DNA of 64,000 bases from Fontisphaera persica (GCF_024832785.1 NZ_CP116615.1:4526001-4590000), one strand, 5' to 3'. Counted from the stretch's first letter, positions 35,896 to 45,710 are shown. Notes: generated by a model not told the origin, from the letters alone. Made by a program: numbers and translations.

Positions 35896-37161
35896 CTAGT
35901 AGGGTTGCAACCGGCGGTAGGCCGTCATTTGCAAGGGGGTTTCGGAGGGGTAATGAAGGAGCATGTCCGGCAGCCGCATCAACACCCACGGCTGATAGAC
36001 ATCGGCGCCGTTTTTGGTGAAGACGATGTCATCGGCAATATAAACGCACATGTGCACCGCCCGCGAAACCGGACCGGGCTCAAAGAGCAGAATGACATCG
36101 CCAAACCGGCTGGGTTTGTCCACGCGCTCATATTCGGTGGCCAGGCAGGCCTGAATGTATTGGGAGTCCAGAAAGCGGTGGTCCGGGGTTTCCCGTCCAA
36201 AATTCATGCTGGTCCAGAAACAATCCGGCGCGCGGACCATAAAGCGGTTGGTGGGATGGGGATAGGTATAAAGCAGCGACTGGGCCAGCGGCGGAAAGAA
36301 ATAGGAGACGTTGATGCTGGCCCCGCCCGGCGCGCGCGCCATGCTTTCCAACAAGGGCTTGAGGTTGCGGTTGCGCCGGGGGGAGCCCCAGTAATCAAGC
36401 AGTGGCCCCACCTCGGCACGCTCCGGCACGCGCAAAGTCACCAGCAGAGTGGGCACGCGGGAGAGGGCGCGCGCCAGGGCATTGACTTCGTTGGTCGGGA
36501 GGGTCAGGCGGAAGTAATGGGCGTCATAGAAGCAAAGGCGGTTGTTTTGCACGCACATCATGCGGCGAATGGCCGCCAGGGTTTCCGCGCTCAACCCGCT
36601 GCGGGAAAACCATTCGTCAAAGCCGTCCGGGCGGTACACAAAGGGGTAGCGCTGGGTGAGATTTTCCGGATGCCGGGCCAGTTCGGCGTAGAGACGCATG
36701 CGCAACTCCGGCGTCAAATCCCGCACCAGCTCCAAGGGCGGTTGAATGACGACGGTCTGCCCCCCCACCTGCCAATGATTGGTGTCCAGCAGACGGGCCA
36801 GCAGTTCCGGCGGCGGATTCAAGGCGCGAATAAACTCCTCCAGTTGGGCGGCATTGAATCCGGAAAAATGCCAGCGCACGGGCGGCAGGACGATTTTGTC
36901 TTCGTGGAAATATTCCTCCGGCCGTTCAATCACAATGGGCGTGACTTCCAACTTCCCCCAGGGTTGTTCGGCGGTGACTGCCGCAGCGGATGGCCCGGAG
37001 GGAGAAACCGGCCGGATTTTTTGCCGGTTGGCCAGCGAATTCCACAAAACGGCCACCCCAATGCCCAACGCCAGAAAAACCCCGTTCCACGGGCTTAAAC
37101 GCCAGCGCCCGGACGACTTGCGAGCCGTCCTGGATTGCGCTGCTCTACCCTTGAGCTTCAT
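35896..37161 (-). CDS. Membrane-anchored protein of unknown function, possibly NlpC/P60-like at the C-terminus
   Basis: A 421-residue protein with a basic N-terminus and one membrane helix (WNGVFLALGIGVAVLWNSLA), then a Pro/Ser-rich linker and a large extracytoplasmic domain. The C-terminal part contains RFGDVILLFEPGPVSRAVHMCVYIADD (seen as GDVILLFEPG and RAVHMCVYIADDIVFTK). This resembles the GDV-LF / HVGIYIG-D pattern around the catalytic His of NlpC/P60 and CHAP amidases, and the upstream segment APDCFWTSMNFG could supply the Cys. If right, it would be a cell-wall or peptide amidase; this is inference from short motifs. It converges on the zinc-ribbon gene and is divergent from the alpha-2-macroglobulin gene. 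Confidence 0.55.
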   Translation of the reverse strand: MKLKGRAAQSRTARKSSGRWRLSPWNGVFLALGIGVAVLWNSLANRQKIRPVSPSGPSAAAVTAEQPWGKLEVTPIVIERPEEYFHEDKIVLPPVRWHFSGFNAAQLEEFIRALNPPPELLARLLDTNHWQVGGQTVVIQPPLELVRDLTPELRMRLYAELARHPENLTQRYPFVYRPDGFDEWFSRSGLSAETLAAIRRMMCVQNNRLCFYDAHYFRLTLPTNEVNALARALSRVPTLLVTLRVPERAEVGPLLDYWGSPRRNRNLKPLLESMARAPGGASINVSYFFPPLAQSLLYTYPHPTNRFMVRAPDCFWTSMNFGRETPDHRFLDSQYIQACLATEYERVDKPSRFGDVILLFEPGPVSRAVHMCVYIADDIVFTKNGADVYQPWVLMRLPDMLLHYPSETPLQMTAYRRLQPY

Positions 37162-37509
37162 GCCAACGCCGTCATATACAACAAAAGACGAGGGTGTATG
37201 CCTGAGAGGTTACGTGGGGGTAAGGAGAATTATATACCGCTGAATAAGAAGCTATTATTGTGTTTATCAGTTTGATAAAAAATAAAGACATGGACTCAAG
37301 CGGGGTGGGTTTGGCCGGTAAAAATGAAGACAGGCGTTCATGGTTTCATCTGGACCATGTCCTATCAGGACTGCTTGCCCACACACCAGGCCGGCGCTGG
37401 CGGTGGCGGGCGTATTCTGTCACGGGTTTATATCTGAGGGCGCTGAATGAATGGTGGAGCATCATTCAGGTTTTGCCGTCCAAAACAGAGAATGGTACAT
37501 ATTGACGTT
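37162..37509. other. Divergent intergenic region, comparatively AT-rich
   Basis: This 348-base gap is the longest without a gene. It separates the divergent NlpC-like and alpha-2-macroglobulin genes and is visibly AT-richer than the surroundings at about 37220-37300. It must contain both promoters, but I cannot fix the -35 and -10 elements with confidence. An inverted repeat CATGGT/ACCATG lies near 37340-37360, and two hairpins sit just before the alpha-2-macroglobulin start. No convincing small gene was seen. Confidence 0.5.
37443..37486 (+). promoter_or_regulatory. Two leader hairpins before the alpha-2-macroglobulin gene
   Basis: CTGAATGA, an 11-base loop and TCATTCAG (37443-37469), directly followed by GTTTTG, CCGTC and CAAAAC (37470-37486). 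Both stems are perfect. They end 24 bases before the preferred start at 37510 and could form a leader structure or operator half-sites. The role is inference. Confidence 0.35.
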
Positions 37510-40500
37510 ATGCGCACCTGGCTCATCCTTTTGGGGACGGTTTTAGCCGTTCAACTTCAACTGCAGGCGGGCGTGCGGGATGCCCAATGGAAGAAAGTGG
37601 ACGAGGCCATCAACCAGGGCCTGCCCAAATCGGCCATTGAGGCGCTTGAGCCTATCATTCAAGGGGCGACCAAAGACAAGGCGTGGGGGGAGGTGGCCAA
37701 GGCGGTGTGCCGGAAGATTGTGCTGGAGGCCAACATCCAGGGCAACAAACCGGAAGAGAAAATCACGCGGCTGCAGGCAGAAATCGCCAAAGCCCCCGGG
37801 GAGTTGAAACCGGTGTATCATGCCATTCAAGCCACCTGGTACTGGCATTATTTCATCCAAAACCGCTGGCGTTTCGTACAACGGACGGCCACTGCCGCCG
37901 AGCCGGGCAAGGATTTCACCACGTGGGATTTGCCACGGTTGTTTGCGGAAATTGACAAGGAATTCACCGCGGCGCTGGCGGCGGCGGACGTTCTCAAGAA
38001 GATGCCGGTGTCCCAATTTGATGATTTGCTAATCAAAGGCTCGATACCCGACAAGTACCGGCCCACGATGTACGATTTTCTGGCGCACGAGGCCCTGCAA
38101 TTTTACACGTCCGGGGAGCAGGCGGCGGCCAAGCCGCAGGATGCTTTTGAAGTACCAGCCACCAGTCCCATTTTGGATGGGCTGGCGGCTTTTCTGGCCT
38201 GGAAGCCGGAGACCACCGACACCGAATCGCCCAAGTTGAAGGCCATTCGCCTGTACCAGGACTTGTTGCGGTTTCATCAACCGGACAGTGACCCAACGGC
38301 GTTGTTGGATGTGGATTTGGCGCGGTTGCATTACGGATACAACACGGCGTTTGGGGATGAAAAGCGGGCGCGCTACAAGGCGGCGTTGAAGGCTTTTGTG
38401 GACCAGTGGACCGACCACGAGCTGGCGGCCATGGCGTTGCATCACTGGGCGTTGGTGGTGCGGGAGGAAGGGGATTGGGTGGAGGCCCACCGGCTGGCGT
38501 CGCGCGGCGCCAAGGTGTATCCCAAAAGCGCCGGCGGCCTGATGTGCCGGAATCTGGTGCGCGAGATTGAGAGCCGCGAACTGAGCCTGAACACCGAGCG
38601 GGTATGGAATGCGCCCTGGCCGAAAATCCGCGTGCAGTACCGGAATATCGCGGAAGTGCATTTCCGGCTGGTGGCGTGGGACTGGGACGCGACCTTCCAG
38701 AAACGGGGCCGCCGTCCGGAGTGGCTGGATGATGCCGGGCGCAAGGAAGTGCTGAAGCGCGCTCCTGCGCATGCCTGGTCGGCCAAACTGCCCCCCACCA
38801 CGGATTATCAGGGACGGGTGGAAAGCCTGGCGGCGCCGGAAAATCTGAAGCCTGGTTTTTACTATTTGCTGGCGAGCGCGAAGGCGGATTTCTCCGACCA
38901 GGATAACGTGGTTCATTTCACCGACATTTGGGTGAGCGATTTGGCGCTGGTGCCGCGCACGTTCAACGGGATGGTGCAGGGTTTTGTGCTTGAAGCCCTG
39001 ACCGGCGAGCCGGTGGCCAATGCCGAGGTGCGGAGCTGGCATTGGGATAATCAGGGCAATCGGGTGGCCAACGCGCCGGTGCGCACGGATGAAAACGGTT
39101 TCTTTGTGCTGGATGTGCCGTCCCAGCGGGGTTACCTGCTGCACGTGCGGCATCAGGGCCGGGAGCTGGCGTCGCAAAACGAGTACTGGGCGTCGCCTCC
39201 GGTGCGCCGGCGGCCGGCGTCGCAAACCTTGTTCTTCACCGACCGGGCGCTGTACCGCCCCGGGCAGACCATTTCGTTCAAGGGCATCTGTCTGCAGGTG
39301 GACCAGGAACAGGACAAGTATGAGCTGCTGCCGGGGCAGAAGTTGACGGTGGTTTTTGCGGACCCCAACGGCAAGGAAATTGAGCGCCGCGAGGTGCGGG
39401 CCAATGATTTTGGCAGTTTCAGCGGCAGCTTCACCGCGCCGCGGGACCGGGTGACGGGGCGCATGCGTATTTTTGTGCAGGGCGGTCCCAATGGCAGCGC
39501 CAGCGTCAGCGTGGAGGAATACAAACGCCCGAAATTCCAGGTGAGCCTCGACGCGCCCAAAACGGCGGCGCGGTTGAATGACCGGGTGGAGCTGGGGGGC
39601 AAGGCGGAGAGTTACACGGGCGCGGCGGTGGACAATGCGCTGGTGAAGTACCGGGTGGTGCGCGAGGTGCGGTACCCGATTTGGTGGCGCTGGTATTATT
39701 GGTGGAATCCCGATCCGTCATCGGGGGCGCAGGAAATTGCGCACGGCAGCACTCGCACAGGCACGGATGGGACATTCAAGGTGGAGTTTGTGGCCAAGCC
39801 CGACCTTTCCATTTCGCCGACCAACGAGCCAACCTTCCACTACACCGTTTACGCCGATGTGACTGACAACACCGGCGAGACGCGCTCGGCACAACGGGCG
39901 GTGATGGTGGGGTACACCGCGTTGCAAGCCAGTTTGTCGGCCGAGGAATGGCTGACTGGCGAAAAACCGGTGGCGATTGCGCTTTACACCACCACGCTGG
40001 ACGGCGAGGGGCAGGCGGCGGAAGGTTCGCTCAAGATTTATCAACTGGAGCAGCCGGCCACCGTCATACGGCCGGAGCTGGCGCCCCAGTATTATCCGCG
40101 CCAGCGCGGCGGCGGGCTCGAGGGCGGGGCGGACAAGCCCGGGCCGACGGCGGACCCCAACACGTGGCCGTTGGGCAAAGTGGTGGCCGAGCGCGGGCTG
40201 ACCACTTCCACCAACGGCCGGCAGACGGCCAGCTTCAATCTGGGGCCGGGGGTGTACCGGGCGATTTTCGAGACGCAGGACCGTTTTGGGAAACCGGTGA
40301 AAGCGATGCTGCCGTTGCGGGTGCTGGAGCCCGCGGCGGAGAAACTGAATCTCAAAATCCCCAGCCTGCTGGCCGCCCCGAAATGGCAATGCGAGCCGGG
40401 GGAGGAGTTCATGGCGTTGTGGGGCACCGGCTATGACACGGGCCGCGCGTACATTGAAATCGAGCATCGCGGTAAAATGATTCAGAAGTACTGGACCCGT

Positions 40501-43500
40501 CCGGGCCGGACGCAGGAACAAATCAAGCAGGCGGTCAACGAATCCATGCGCGGGGGGTTCACGCTGCACGTCACCCAGGTGCGCGAGAATCGCGCTTATC
40601 TGGAAAGCCGGTGGGTGGAGGTGCCCTGGAGCAACAAGCAGCTTGGGGTGAAATGGGAGCGGCTGGTTTCCAAACTTATGCCCGGCCAGAAAGAGACGTG
40701 GAGCCTGGTGGTCACCGGCCCCAATGCCCAGAAGGCGGCTGCCGAGATGGTGGCCGCGCTCTATGATGAATCGCTGGATGCCTACCTCAAACACAACTGG
40801 ATGCGGCGCTTTAATGTGTTCCGCACGGATCACTCGCAGTTGAGCCGGCAGTTTGAAAACACGCTCAAACATCTCAATCATCTCTACGGCGGCTGGCGCG
40901 AGGAGTATGTGGGCGTGGACTGGCGATACCGTTCTTTCCCCCCTGACCTGACCCAGAATCTTTGGGGCTATCAATACTTCTTCGGCGGTCGCGGCGGGCG
41001 CGCCGTCATGGCCCGCCGGGGCGTGGAGATGGAAATGGCCGATGCCGCGCCCATGGCCGCCATGGCCGCCCCGGCCCCGCCGGCGCCCGGCATGGCCGGT
41101 GAAAACGCGGCCCTCCGCCAGACGGGTGCTCCCATGGACATGGCCAAGGCCGAAAAGCAAAGTGACCGCGGCCTGTCCGAGGAACGCAAGAGCGCCGGGC
41201 GTGACGAGGGCGGCGGTGCGGCGCCGGATTTGAGCAAGGTCAGCCCGCGCAAAAACCTGAATGAAACGGCGTTTTTCTTTCCGCAACTCATCGCGGACAA
41301 GGACGGGGTGGTGCGGCTGGAGTTCACCATGCCGGAGGCACTGACGACGTGGCGCTTTCTGGGGTTTGCGCACGACAAGGAGCTGCGCTCCGGATTCATT
41401 GAGGACAAGGTGGTGACCGCCAAAGATTTGATGGTGCAACCCAACCCGCCACGCTTTTTGCGAGAGGGCGACACGCTGGAGTTCACCGTAAAAATCTCGA
41501 ATCAATCCACCGAGCGCCAGACGGGCAAGGTGGTGCTGAGCTTCCGCGAAGCCGCCACCGACCAGCCGGCGGACAAGAAACTGGGCAACACGCGCAATGA
41601 GGTGGCCTTTGACATTCCGCCCAAGGAATCGCGCACGTATGCCTGGCGCCTGAGCGTGCCTGATGGTCTGGGTTTCCTGATTTACAAGGCGGTGGCTTCC
41701 ACGGGCAAACTGGCCGACGGCGAAGAAGGGCATCTGCCGGTGTTATCGCGGCGCATTTATGTGACGGAGTCGCTGCCGCTGCCCATTCGCGGGCCGGGGA
41801 CAAAGAAGTTTGAGTTCACCAAGCTGGTGAAGAACCGCTCGGGCACACTGCAGCATCAGGGGTTCACCGTGCAAATGGTTTCGCAGCCGGCGTGGTATGC
41901 CGTCATGGCGCTGCCGTATCTGATGGAGTATCCGTATGAATGCTCCGAGCAAATCTTCAACCGCTATTACGCGAACACGCTGGCGCGGCACATTGCCAAC
42001 AGCGACCCCAAAATCCGCCGCATCTTTGACCAGTGGAAAAACACGCCGGCACTGGACAGCCCGCTGGAGAAAAACCTGGAGCTGAAGTCGGTGCTGCTGG
42101 AGGAAACGCCGTGGTACCGGGATGCTCAGAATGAGAGCCAGGCGCGCCGGAATGTGGGCATATTGTTTGATGACAACCGCCTGAACTATGAGCTCAATCG
42201 CGCCCTGCAAAAGCTGGGGGAGATGCAGATGAATGACGGCCGCTGGCCGTGGTTTCCCGGCGGGCCGGGGGATGATTACATCACCCTGTACATCGTGACG
42301 GGCTTTGGGCGGTTGCGGCATCTGGGCTGCGACCTCAAGGTGGACCCCGCGCTGAAGGCGCTCGGCCGCCTGGACGAGTGGATGGACGAACGGCACCGGG
42401 AAATCCTGCGGGTCATGAAGAATCCGGATGCATACGTGCCCAGCGCGCTGGATGCGTTGTACCTCTATGGCCGGAGCTTTTTCCTGAAAGACAAAGCCGT
42501 GGCCAAGGAGCATCAGGATGCGGTGCAATTTTTCCTGAAGCAGTCGCGCAATCACTGGCTTAAGCTGGCCAACCGCCAGAGCCAGGCGCACCTGGCGATT
42601 GCCATGAAACGGTGGGGCGGAGCGGAGAATGGCGATACGGCGCTGGCCATCATGCGGTCCATCAAGGAGCGGTCGGTGTCCAACGAGGAGATGGGGATGT
42701 TCTGGCGTGATTTGGAGCTGTCGTGGTGGTGGTTCCACGCGCCGATTGAGACGCAGGCGATGATGATTGAGGCCTTTGACGAAGTGATGAATGACGCCCG
42801 GGCGGTGGAAGATTGCAAGGTCTGGCTGCTGAAGCAGAAACAAACTCAGAACTGGAAGACCACCAAGGCCACCGCCGATGCGGTGTATGGTTTGCTGCTG
42901 CGCGGCAACAACCTGCTGTCCAGCGATGCGCTGGTGGAGGTGAGCGTGGGCGGACTGGCGATTAAACCGGAGAAGGTCGAGGCCGGGACGGGCTTCTACG
43001 AAAAACGCTTCAGCGGCGCCGAGGTGAAGGCCAAAATGGGGCAGATTACGGTGAAGAAAACCGACCCGGGCGTGTCGTGGGGCAGCGTGCACTGGCAATA
43101 TCTGGAGGACATGAGCAAGGTCACGCCTTACGAGGGCACGCCGCTCAAACTGAAGAAGACGCTGTATGTGAAGACGCACACCAAAAAAGGCCCGGTGTTG
43201 GAGCCGGTCAAAGGCCCCATCAACGTGGGGGATGAACTGGTGGTGCGGATTGAATTGCGCGTGGACCGGGACATGGAATACGTGCATTTGAAGGACCAGC
43301 GGGGGAGCGGGGTGGAGCCGGTGAACGTGCTTTCGCGCTATCGCTATCAGGATGGCCTGGGGTACTACGAGAGCACGCGGGACACGGCGAGCCATTTCTT
43401 CATCAGCTACCTGCCCAAGGGCGTGTACGTGTTTGAATACTCCACGCGCGTGCAGCATCGGGGCACTTATCAAACCGGCATGGCGTCCATCCAGTGCATG

Positions 43501-43554
43501 TACGCGCCGGAGTTCAACAGCCACTCGGAGAGTTTTAATCTGGTGGTGAAGTAG
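37510..43554 (+). CDS. Alpha-2-macroglobulin family protein with thioester motif
   Basis: Very large exported protein (2014 residues) of the bacterial alpha-2-macroglobulin family, thought to trap invading proteases in the periplasm or at the surface. A signal peptide is at MRTWLILLGTVLAVQLQLQA. An N-terminal helical, repeat-like region (about residues 25-360) precedes the MG domains, which include the MG2 signature FFTDRALYRPGQTISFKGI. The A2M core is marked by LNETAFFFPQLIADKDG and TMPEALTTWRFLGFAHD. The thioester motif is YPYECSEQIF, with Cys1478 and Gln1481. A Met/Ala/Pro-rich low-complexity insert lies at about residues 1160-1250, in the position of the bait region. I chose the ATG at 37510 because it gives the signal peptide. 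No penicillin-binding pbpC partner is adjacent. Confidence 0.93.
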   Translation: MRTWLILLGTVLAVQLQLQAGVRDAQWKKVDEAINQGLPKSAIEALEPIIQGATKDKAWGEVAKAVCRKIVLEANIQGNKPEEKITRLQAEIAKAPGELKPVYHAIQATWYWHYFIQNRWRFVQRTATAAEPGKDFTTWDLPRLFAEIDKEFTAALAAADVLKKMPVSQFDDLLIKGSIPDKYRPTMYDFLAHEALQFYTSGEQAAAKPQDAFEVPATSPILDGLAAFLAWKPETTDTESPKLKAIRLYQDLLRFHQPDSDPTALLDVDLARLHYGYNTAFGDEKRARYKAALKAFVDQWTDHELAAMALHHWALVVREEGDWVEAHRLASRGAKVYPKSAGGLMCRNLVREIESRELSLNTERVWNAPWPKIRVQYRNIAEVHFRLVAWDWDATFQKRGRRPEWLDDAGRKEVLKRAPAHAWSAKLPPTTDYQGRVESLAAPENLKPGFYYLLASAKADFSDQDNVVHFTDIWVSDLALVPRTFNGMVQGFVLEALTGEPVANAEVRSWHWDNQGNRVANAPVRTDENGFFVLDVPSQRGYLLHVRHQGRELASQNEYWASPPVRRRPASQTLFFTDRALYRPGQTISFKGICLQVDQEQDKYELLPGQKLTVVFADPNGKEIERREVRANDFGSFSGSFTAPRDRVTGRMRIFVQGGPNGSASVSVEEYKRPKFQVSLDAPKTAARLNDRVELGGKAESYTGAAVDNALVKYRVVREVRYPIWWRWYYWWNPDPSSGAQEIAHGSTRTGTDGTFKVEFVAKPDLSISPTNEPTFHYTVYADVTDNTGETRSAQRAVMVGYTALQASLSAEEWLTGEKPVAIALYTTTLDGEGQAAEGSLKIYQLEQPATVIRPELAPQYYPRQRGGGLEGGADKPGPTADPNTWPLGKVVAERGLTTSTNGRQTASFNLGPGVYRAIFETQDRFGKPVKAMLPLRVLEPAAEKLNLKIPSLLAAPKWQCEPGEEFMALWGTGYDTGRAYIEIEHRGKMIQKYWTRPGRTQEQIKQAVNESMRGGFTLHVTQVRENRAYLESRWVEVPWSNKQLGVKWERLVSKLMPGQKETWSLVVTGPNAQKAAAEMVAALYDESLDAYLKHNWMRRFNVFRTDHSQLSRQFENTLKHLNHLYGGWREEYVGVDWRYRSFPPDLTQNLWGYQYFFGGRGGRAVMARRGVEMEMADAAPMAAMAAPAPPAPGMAGENAALRQTGAPMDMAKAEKQSDRGLSEERKSAGRDEGGGAAPDLSKVSPRKNLNETAFFFPQLIADKDGVVRLEFTMPEALTTWRFLGFAHDKELRSGFIEDKVVTAKDLMVQPNPPRFLREGDTLEFTVKISNQSTERQTGKVVLSFREAATDQPADKKLGNTRNEVAFDIPPKESRTYAWRLSVPDGLGFLIYKAVASTGKLADGEEGHLPVLSRRIYVTESLPLPIRGPGTKKFEFTKLVKNRSGTLQHQGFTVQMVSQPAWYAVMALPYLMEYPYECSEQIFNRYYANTLARHIANSDPKIRRIFDQWKNTPALDSPLEKNLELKSVLLEETPWYRDAQNESQARRNVGILFDDNRLNYELNRALQKLGEMQMNDGRWPWFPGGPGDDYITLYIVTGFGRLRHLGCDLKVDPALKALGRLDEWMDERHREILRVMKNPDAYVPSALDALYLYGRSFFLKDKAVAKEHQDAVQFFLKQSRNHWLKLANRQSQAHLAIAMKRWGGAENGDTALAIMRSIKERSVSNEEMGMFWRDLELSWWWFHAPIETQAMMIEAFDEVMNDARAVEDCKVWLLKQKQTQNWKTTKATADAVYGLLLRGNNLLSSDALVEVSVGGLAIKPEKVEAGTGFYEKRFSGAEVKAKMGQITVKKTDPGVSWGSVHWQYLEDMSKVTPYEGTPLKLKKTLYVKTHTKKGPVLEPVKGPINVGDELVVRIELRVDRDMEYVHLKDQRGSGVEPVNVLSRYRYQDGLGYYESTRDTASHFFISYLPKGVYVFEYSTRVQHRGTYQTGMASIQCMYAPEFNSHSESFNLVVK

Positions 43555-43596
43555 AATCCCGCGGAAGAAAGAGTGGGGCGCCGGCCGCCCGCGGCT

Positions 43597-44751
43597 TCAC
43601 CAGGCCGCCTCGAGGATGGTCAGGAGCTCCGCGTGGGTCAGGGGCAGGGGGTTGGCCTTCATGCTGCTGGCTTGCGCGGCTTTTTGCGCCAGCTCCGTAA
43701 AGTGGGCGGGAGCCACGCCATAAGCGCGGAGCGGCGGAATCCCCAAATCCCGGCACAAGTCTGCCACCCAGCGGATGCCATCCTCGGCCGAGGCGGCGGG
43801 GTTTTGGGTGAGGAGGCGGGCAATGCGCTGGTAGCGCTCGCGCAAGGGGCTGTGCGGCACGCGGGCGTCCGCCGCCTGTAAATTCACGCGCATCACCGGG
43901 GCCAGCAAGGCGGCGCAGACGGCACCATGGGGGGCGGTGAAGCTGCCGCCCAGCGGGGCGGCAAAACCGTGGACGGCGCCCAGCCCCGCATTGGCCAGGG
44001 CCAGGCCGCTGAAGAGACTGGCGAGGGCCATGTCTTCGCGGGCGTCCAAGTCGGCACCGTGGGCGAAGGCCCGGCGGAGGGCGCGGCCTGCGCGTTTGAG
44101 TCCTTCCTCGCACAAGGCATCCACCAGGGGATTGGCGCGGCAGGAGACGTAAGGTTCGATGAGCTGGGTGAGGGCGTCCATGCCGGTGGTGGCGGTGAGC
44201 GCTGGCGGCAGGTTGCGGGTCAGCTCTGGGTCCACAAACGCGGCGCGGGCCAGCAGGAGGGGGCTGCGGAGGCTGACTTTGACGCGGTGGGCCGGGGAAG
44301 CGAGGACGGCGTTGCGGGTGACTTCCGTGCCGGTGCCGGCGGTGGTGGGGATGGCCAGGAAAGGGGCGGGCGGCGTGGTCAGCGGCTGGCCCCGGCCAAT
44401 GACTTCCAGATAATCGAGCAACTCGCCGGTGTTGGTCATCATGGCGGCGATGGCCTTGCCGGCATCCAGGGCGCTGCCGCCGCCAAAACTCAGCACCAAG
44501 TCGGCCCCCGCCTGGCGCGCGAGGGCCGCGCCCTGGCGGACGTGCTCGACGGTCGGCTCGCCGGCCACTGGGAAGCAGGTGGTCTGGACCCCTGCGGCCT
44601 GCAGCCATTGCTGGAGAGGTTGGGCGCGTTCCGGGTGGGCGCCGGTCACAATCAGGGCGTGGCGGCCCAGGGATTGGGCCAGCGTGGCGGCTTCGCGGGC
44701 GCATCCCCGGCCGAACACGATGCGCCCTGCGGTGGCAAATTCAAAGCGCAT
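43597..44751 (-). CDS. Iron-containing alcohol dehydrogenase
   Basis: NAD(P)-dependent group III alcohol dehydrogenase of 384 residues. The nucleotide-binding segment is DLVLSFGGGSALDAGKAIAAM, followed by PTTAGTGTEVTRNAVL and ALTATTGMDALTQLIEPYVS, which carries a metal-binding Asp. Further metal ligands are the histidines in GLGAVHGFAAPLGGSFTAPHG. It is the last gene of a three-gene operon with DJ-1 and an ABM-type monooxygenase; the upstream stop is only two bases away. The set suggests detoxification of reactive aldehydes or quinones, but substrate is not determined by sequence. It converges on the alpha-2-macroglobulin gene. Confidence 0.93.
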   Translation of the reverse strand: MRFEFATAGRIVFGRGCAREAATLAQSLGRHALIVTGAHPERAQPLQQWLQAAGVQTTCFPVAGEPTVEHVRQGAALARQAGADLVLSFGGGSALDAGKAIAAMMTNTGELLDYLEVIGRGQPLTTPPAPFLAIPTTAGTGTEVTRNAVLASPAHRVKVSLRSPLLLARAAFVDPELTRNLPPALTATTGMDALTQLIEPYVSCRANPLVDALCEEGLKRAGRALRRAFAHGADLDAREDMALASLFSGLALANAGLGAVHGFAAPLGGSFTAPHGAVCAALLAPVMRVNLQAADARVPHSPLRERYQRIARLLTQNPAASAEDGIRWVADLCRDLGIPPLRAYGVAPAHFTELAQKAAQASSMKANPLPLTHAELLTILEAAW

Positions 44752-44752
44752 G

Positions 44753-45064
44753 TCACCAGCCGGCGTCGGCGGGGAAAAGGTTGGTGTACTTCACGCTGGA
44801 GCGCGGCACGGCCATCATGGGAGCGACGGCATCACGCCAGGCGGCGTAGTGGGCGGTCTCCTTGTGGGCGGCGGGGGCCTCGGCGGTGCGGTACACTTCC
44901 ACCAGCACAAAGCGGGTGGGGTCATCGGCCTGTTGCACCACATCAAACCGGGCAATGCCGGGTTCCTGGACACTGGCCCTGGCGTTGGCCAGGGTGGCTT
45001 CCTTGAAGGCTTCCACGCACTCAGGTTTGACCTGCACGTGGACGTGAACGACGAGCATGCTCAT
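44753..45064 (-). CDS. Putative quinol monooxygenase (ABM domain)
   Basis: A 103-residue antibiotic-biosynthesis-monooxygenase (YgiN-like) protein: a small dimeric ferredoxin-like fold, often acting on quinols or as a heme-free oxygenase. Matching segments are [39 protein letters not shown] and [20 protein letters not shown], ending with the YTNLFP motif ([13 protein letters not shown]). A start at 45064 (MSMLVV) or 45058 (MLVV) is possible. It lies between DJ-1 (23 bases) and the alcohol dehydrogenase (1 base), so these three are cotranscribed. Confidence 0.9.
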   Translation of the reverse strand: MSMLVVHVHVQVKPECVEAFKEATLANARASVQEPGIARFDVVQQADDPTRFVLVEVYRTAEAPAAHKETAHYAAWRDAVAPMMAVPRSSVKYTNLFPADAGW

Positions 45065-45086
45065 GCGCGGGGCTGCGGGCAGAGGG

Positions 45087-45629
45087 TTAACACATAATGG
45101 CTTTGGCCACCTCCTGGGCGGCGGCATCGCCGGCCAGTTGGCGGACCAGTTCCAAACCAAATTCCAGCGCGGTGCCGGCGCCGCGCGAGGTGATGAGGGG
45201 CCCGTCCACCACCACTTTTTCATGGGCCAGCGCTTGGGGCAGCTCGGAGTGGACGGAAAAATGGGCGGTGAAACGGCGGCCCTGAAGCAGGCCGGCATCG
45301 GCGAGGACGGTAGGGGCGGCGCAAATGGCTGCCACGGGTTTGCCGGCCTGGACAAACTGCTGCGCCAACTGGGCGGGGCGGCCATCGGCGCGCAGGCCTT
45401 TGACGCCCGGCCCGCCGGGGATGAACAACAAATCAAACGGCTGGCCGGCCACTTCGGCCAACGGGGCATCGGCGCGGACGGTGATGTGGCAGCGGCCGGT
45501 GACCCACGGTTCGCCGGTGAGGGAGGCCATCACCACCTCGATGCCGGCGCGGCGCAGCAAGTCCACCGGGGTCAACGTTTCGATTTCCTCGAACCCCGGT
45601 CCCAGCAGGCATAAGACGCGTTTGGACAT
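45087..45629 (-). CDS. DJ-1/PfpI family protein
   Basis: A 180-residue DJ-1 superfamily protein (YajL/DJ-1 type), implicated in oxidative-stress response and glyoxal chemistry. The conserved glutamate is in [14 protein letters not shown] (about residue 15), and the nucleophilic Cys103 sits in the elbow [31 protein letters not shown] closes the fold, as in YajL. I chose the ATG at 45629 ([12 protein letters not shown]). It leads the operon with the ABM monooxygenase and iron alcohol dehydrogenase, which strengthens the reading as a response to reactive carbonyls or quinones. Confidence 0.93.
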   Translation of the reverse strand: MSKRVLCLLGPGFEEIETLTPVDLLRRAGIEVVMASLTGEPWVTGRCHITVRADAPLAEVAGQPFDLLFIPGGPGVKGLRADGRPAQLAQQFVQAGKPVAAICAAPTVLADAGLLQGRRFTAHFSVHSELPQALAHEKVVVDGPLITSRGAGTALEFGLELVRQLAGDAAAQEVAKAIMC

Positions 45630-45710
45630 GGCAGGGCGTAGCATAGCGAAACCTGGGCGGCTGGCAATGGCGCAGCGGGCGGGTGTTGGGCATATTTCTT
45701 TTTCCCTGTC

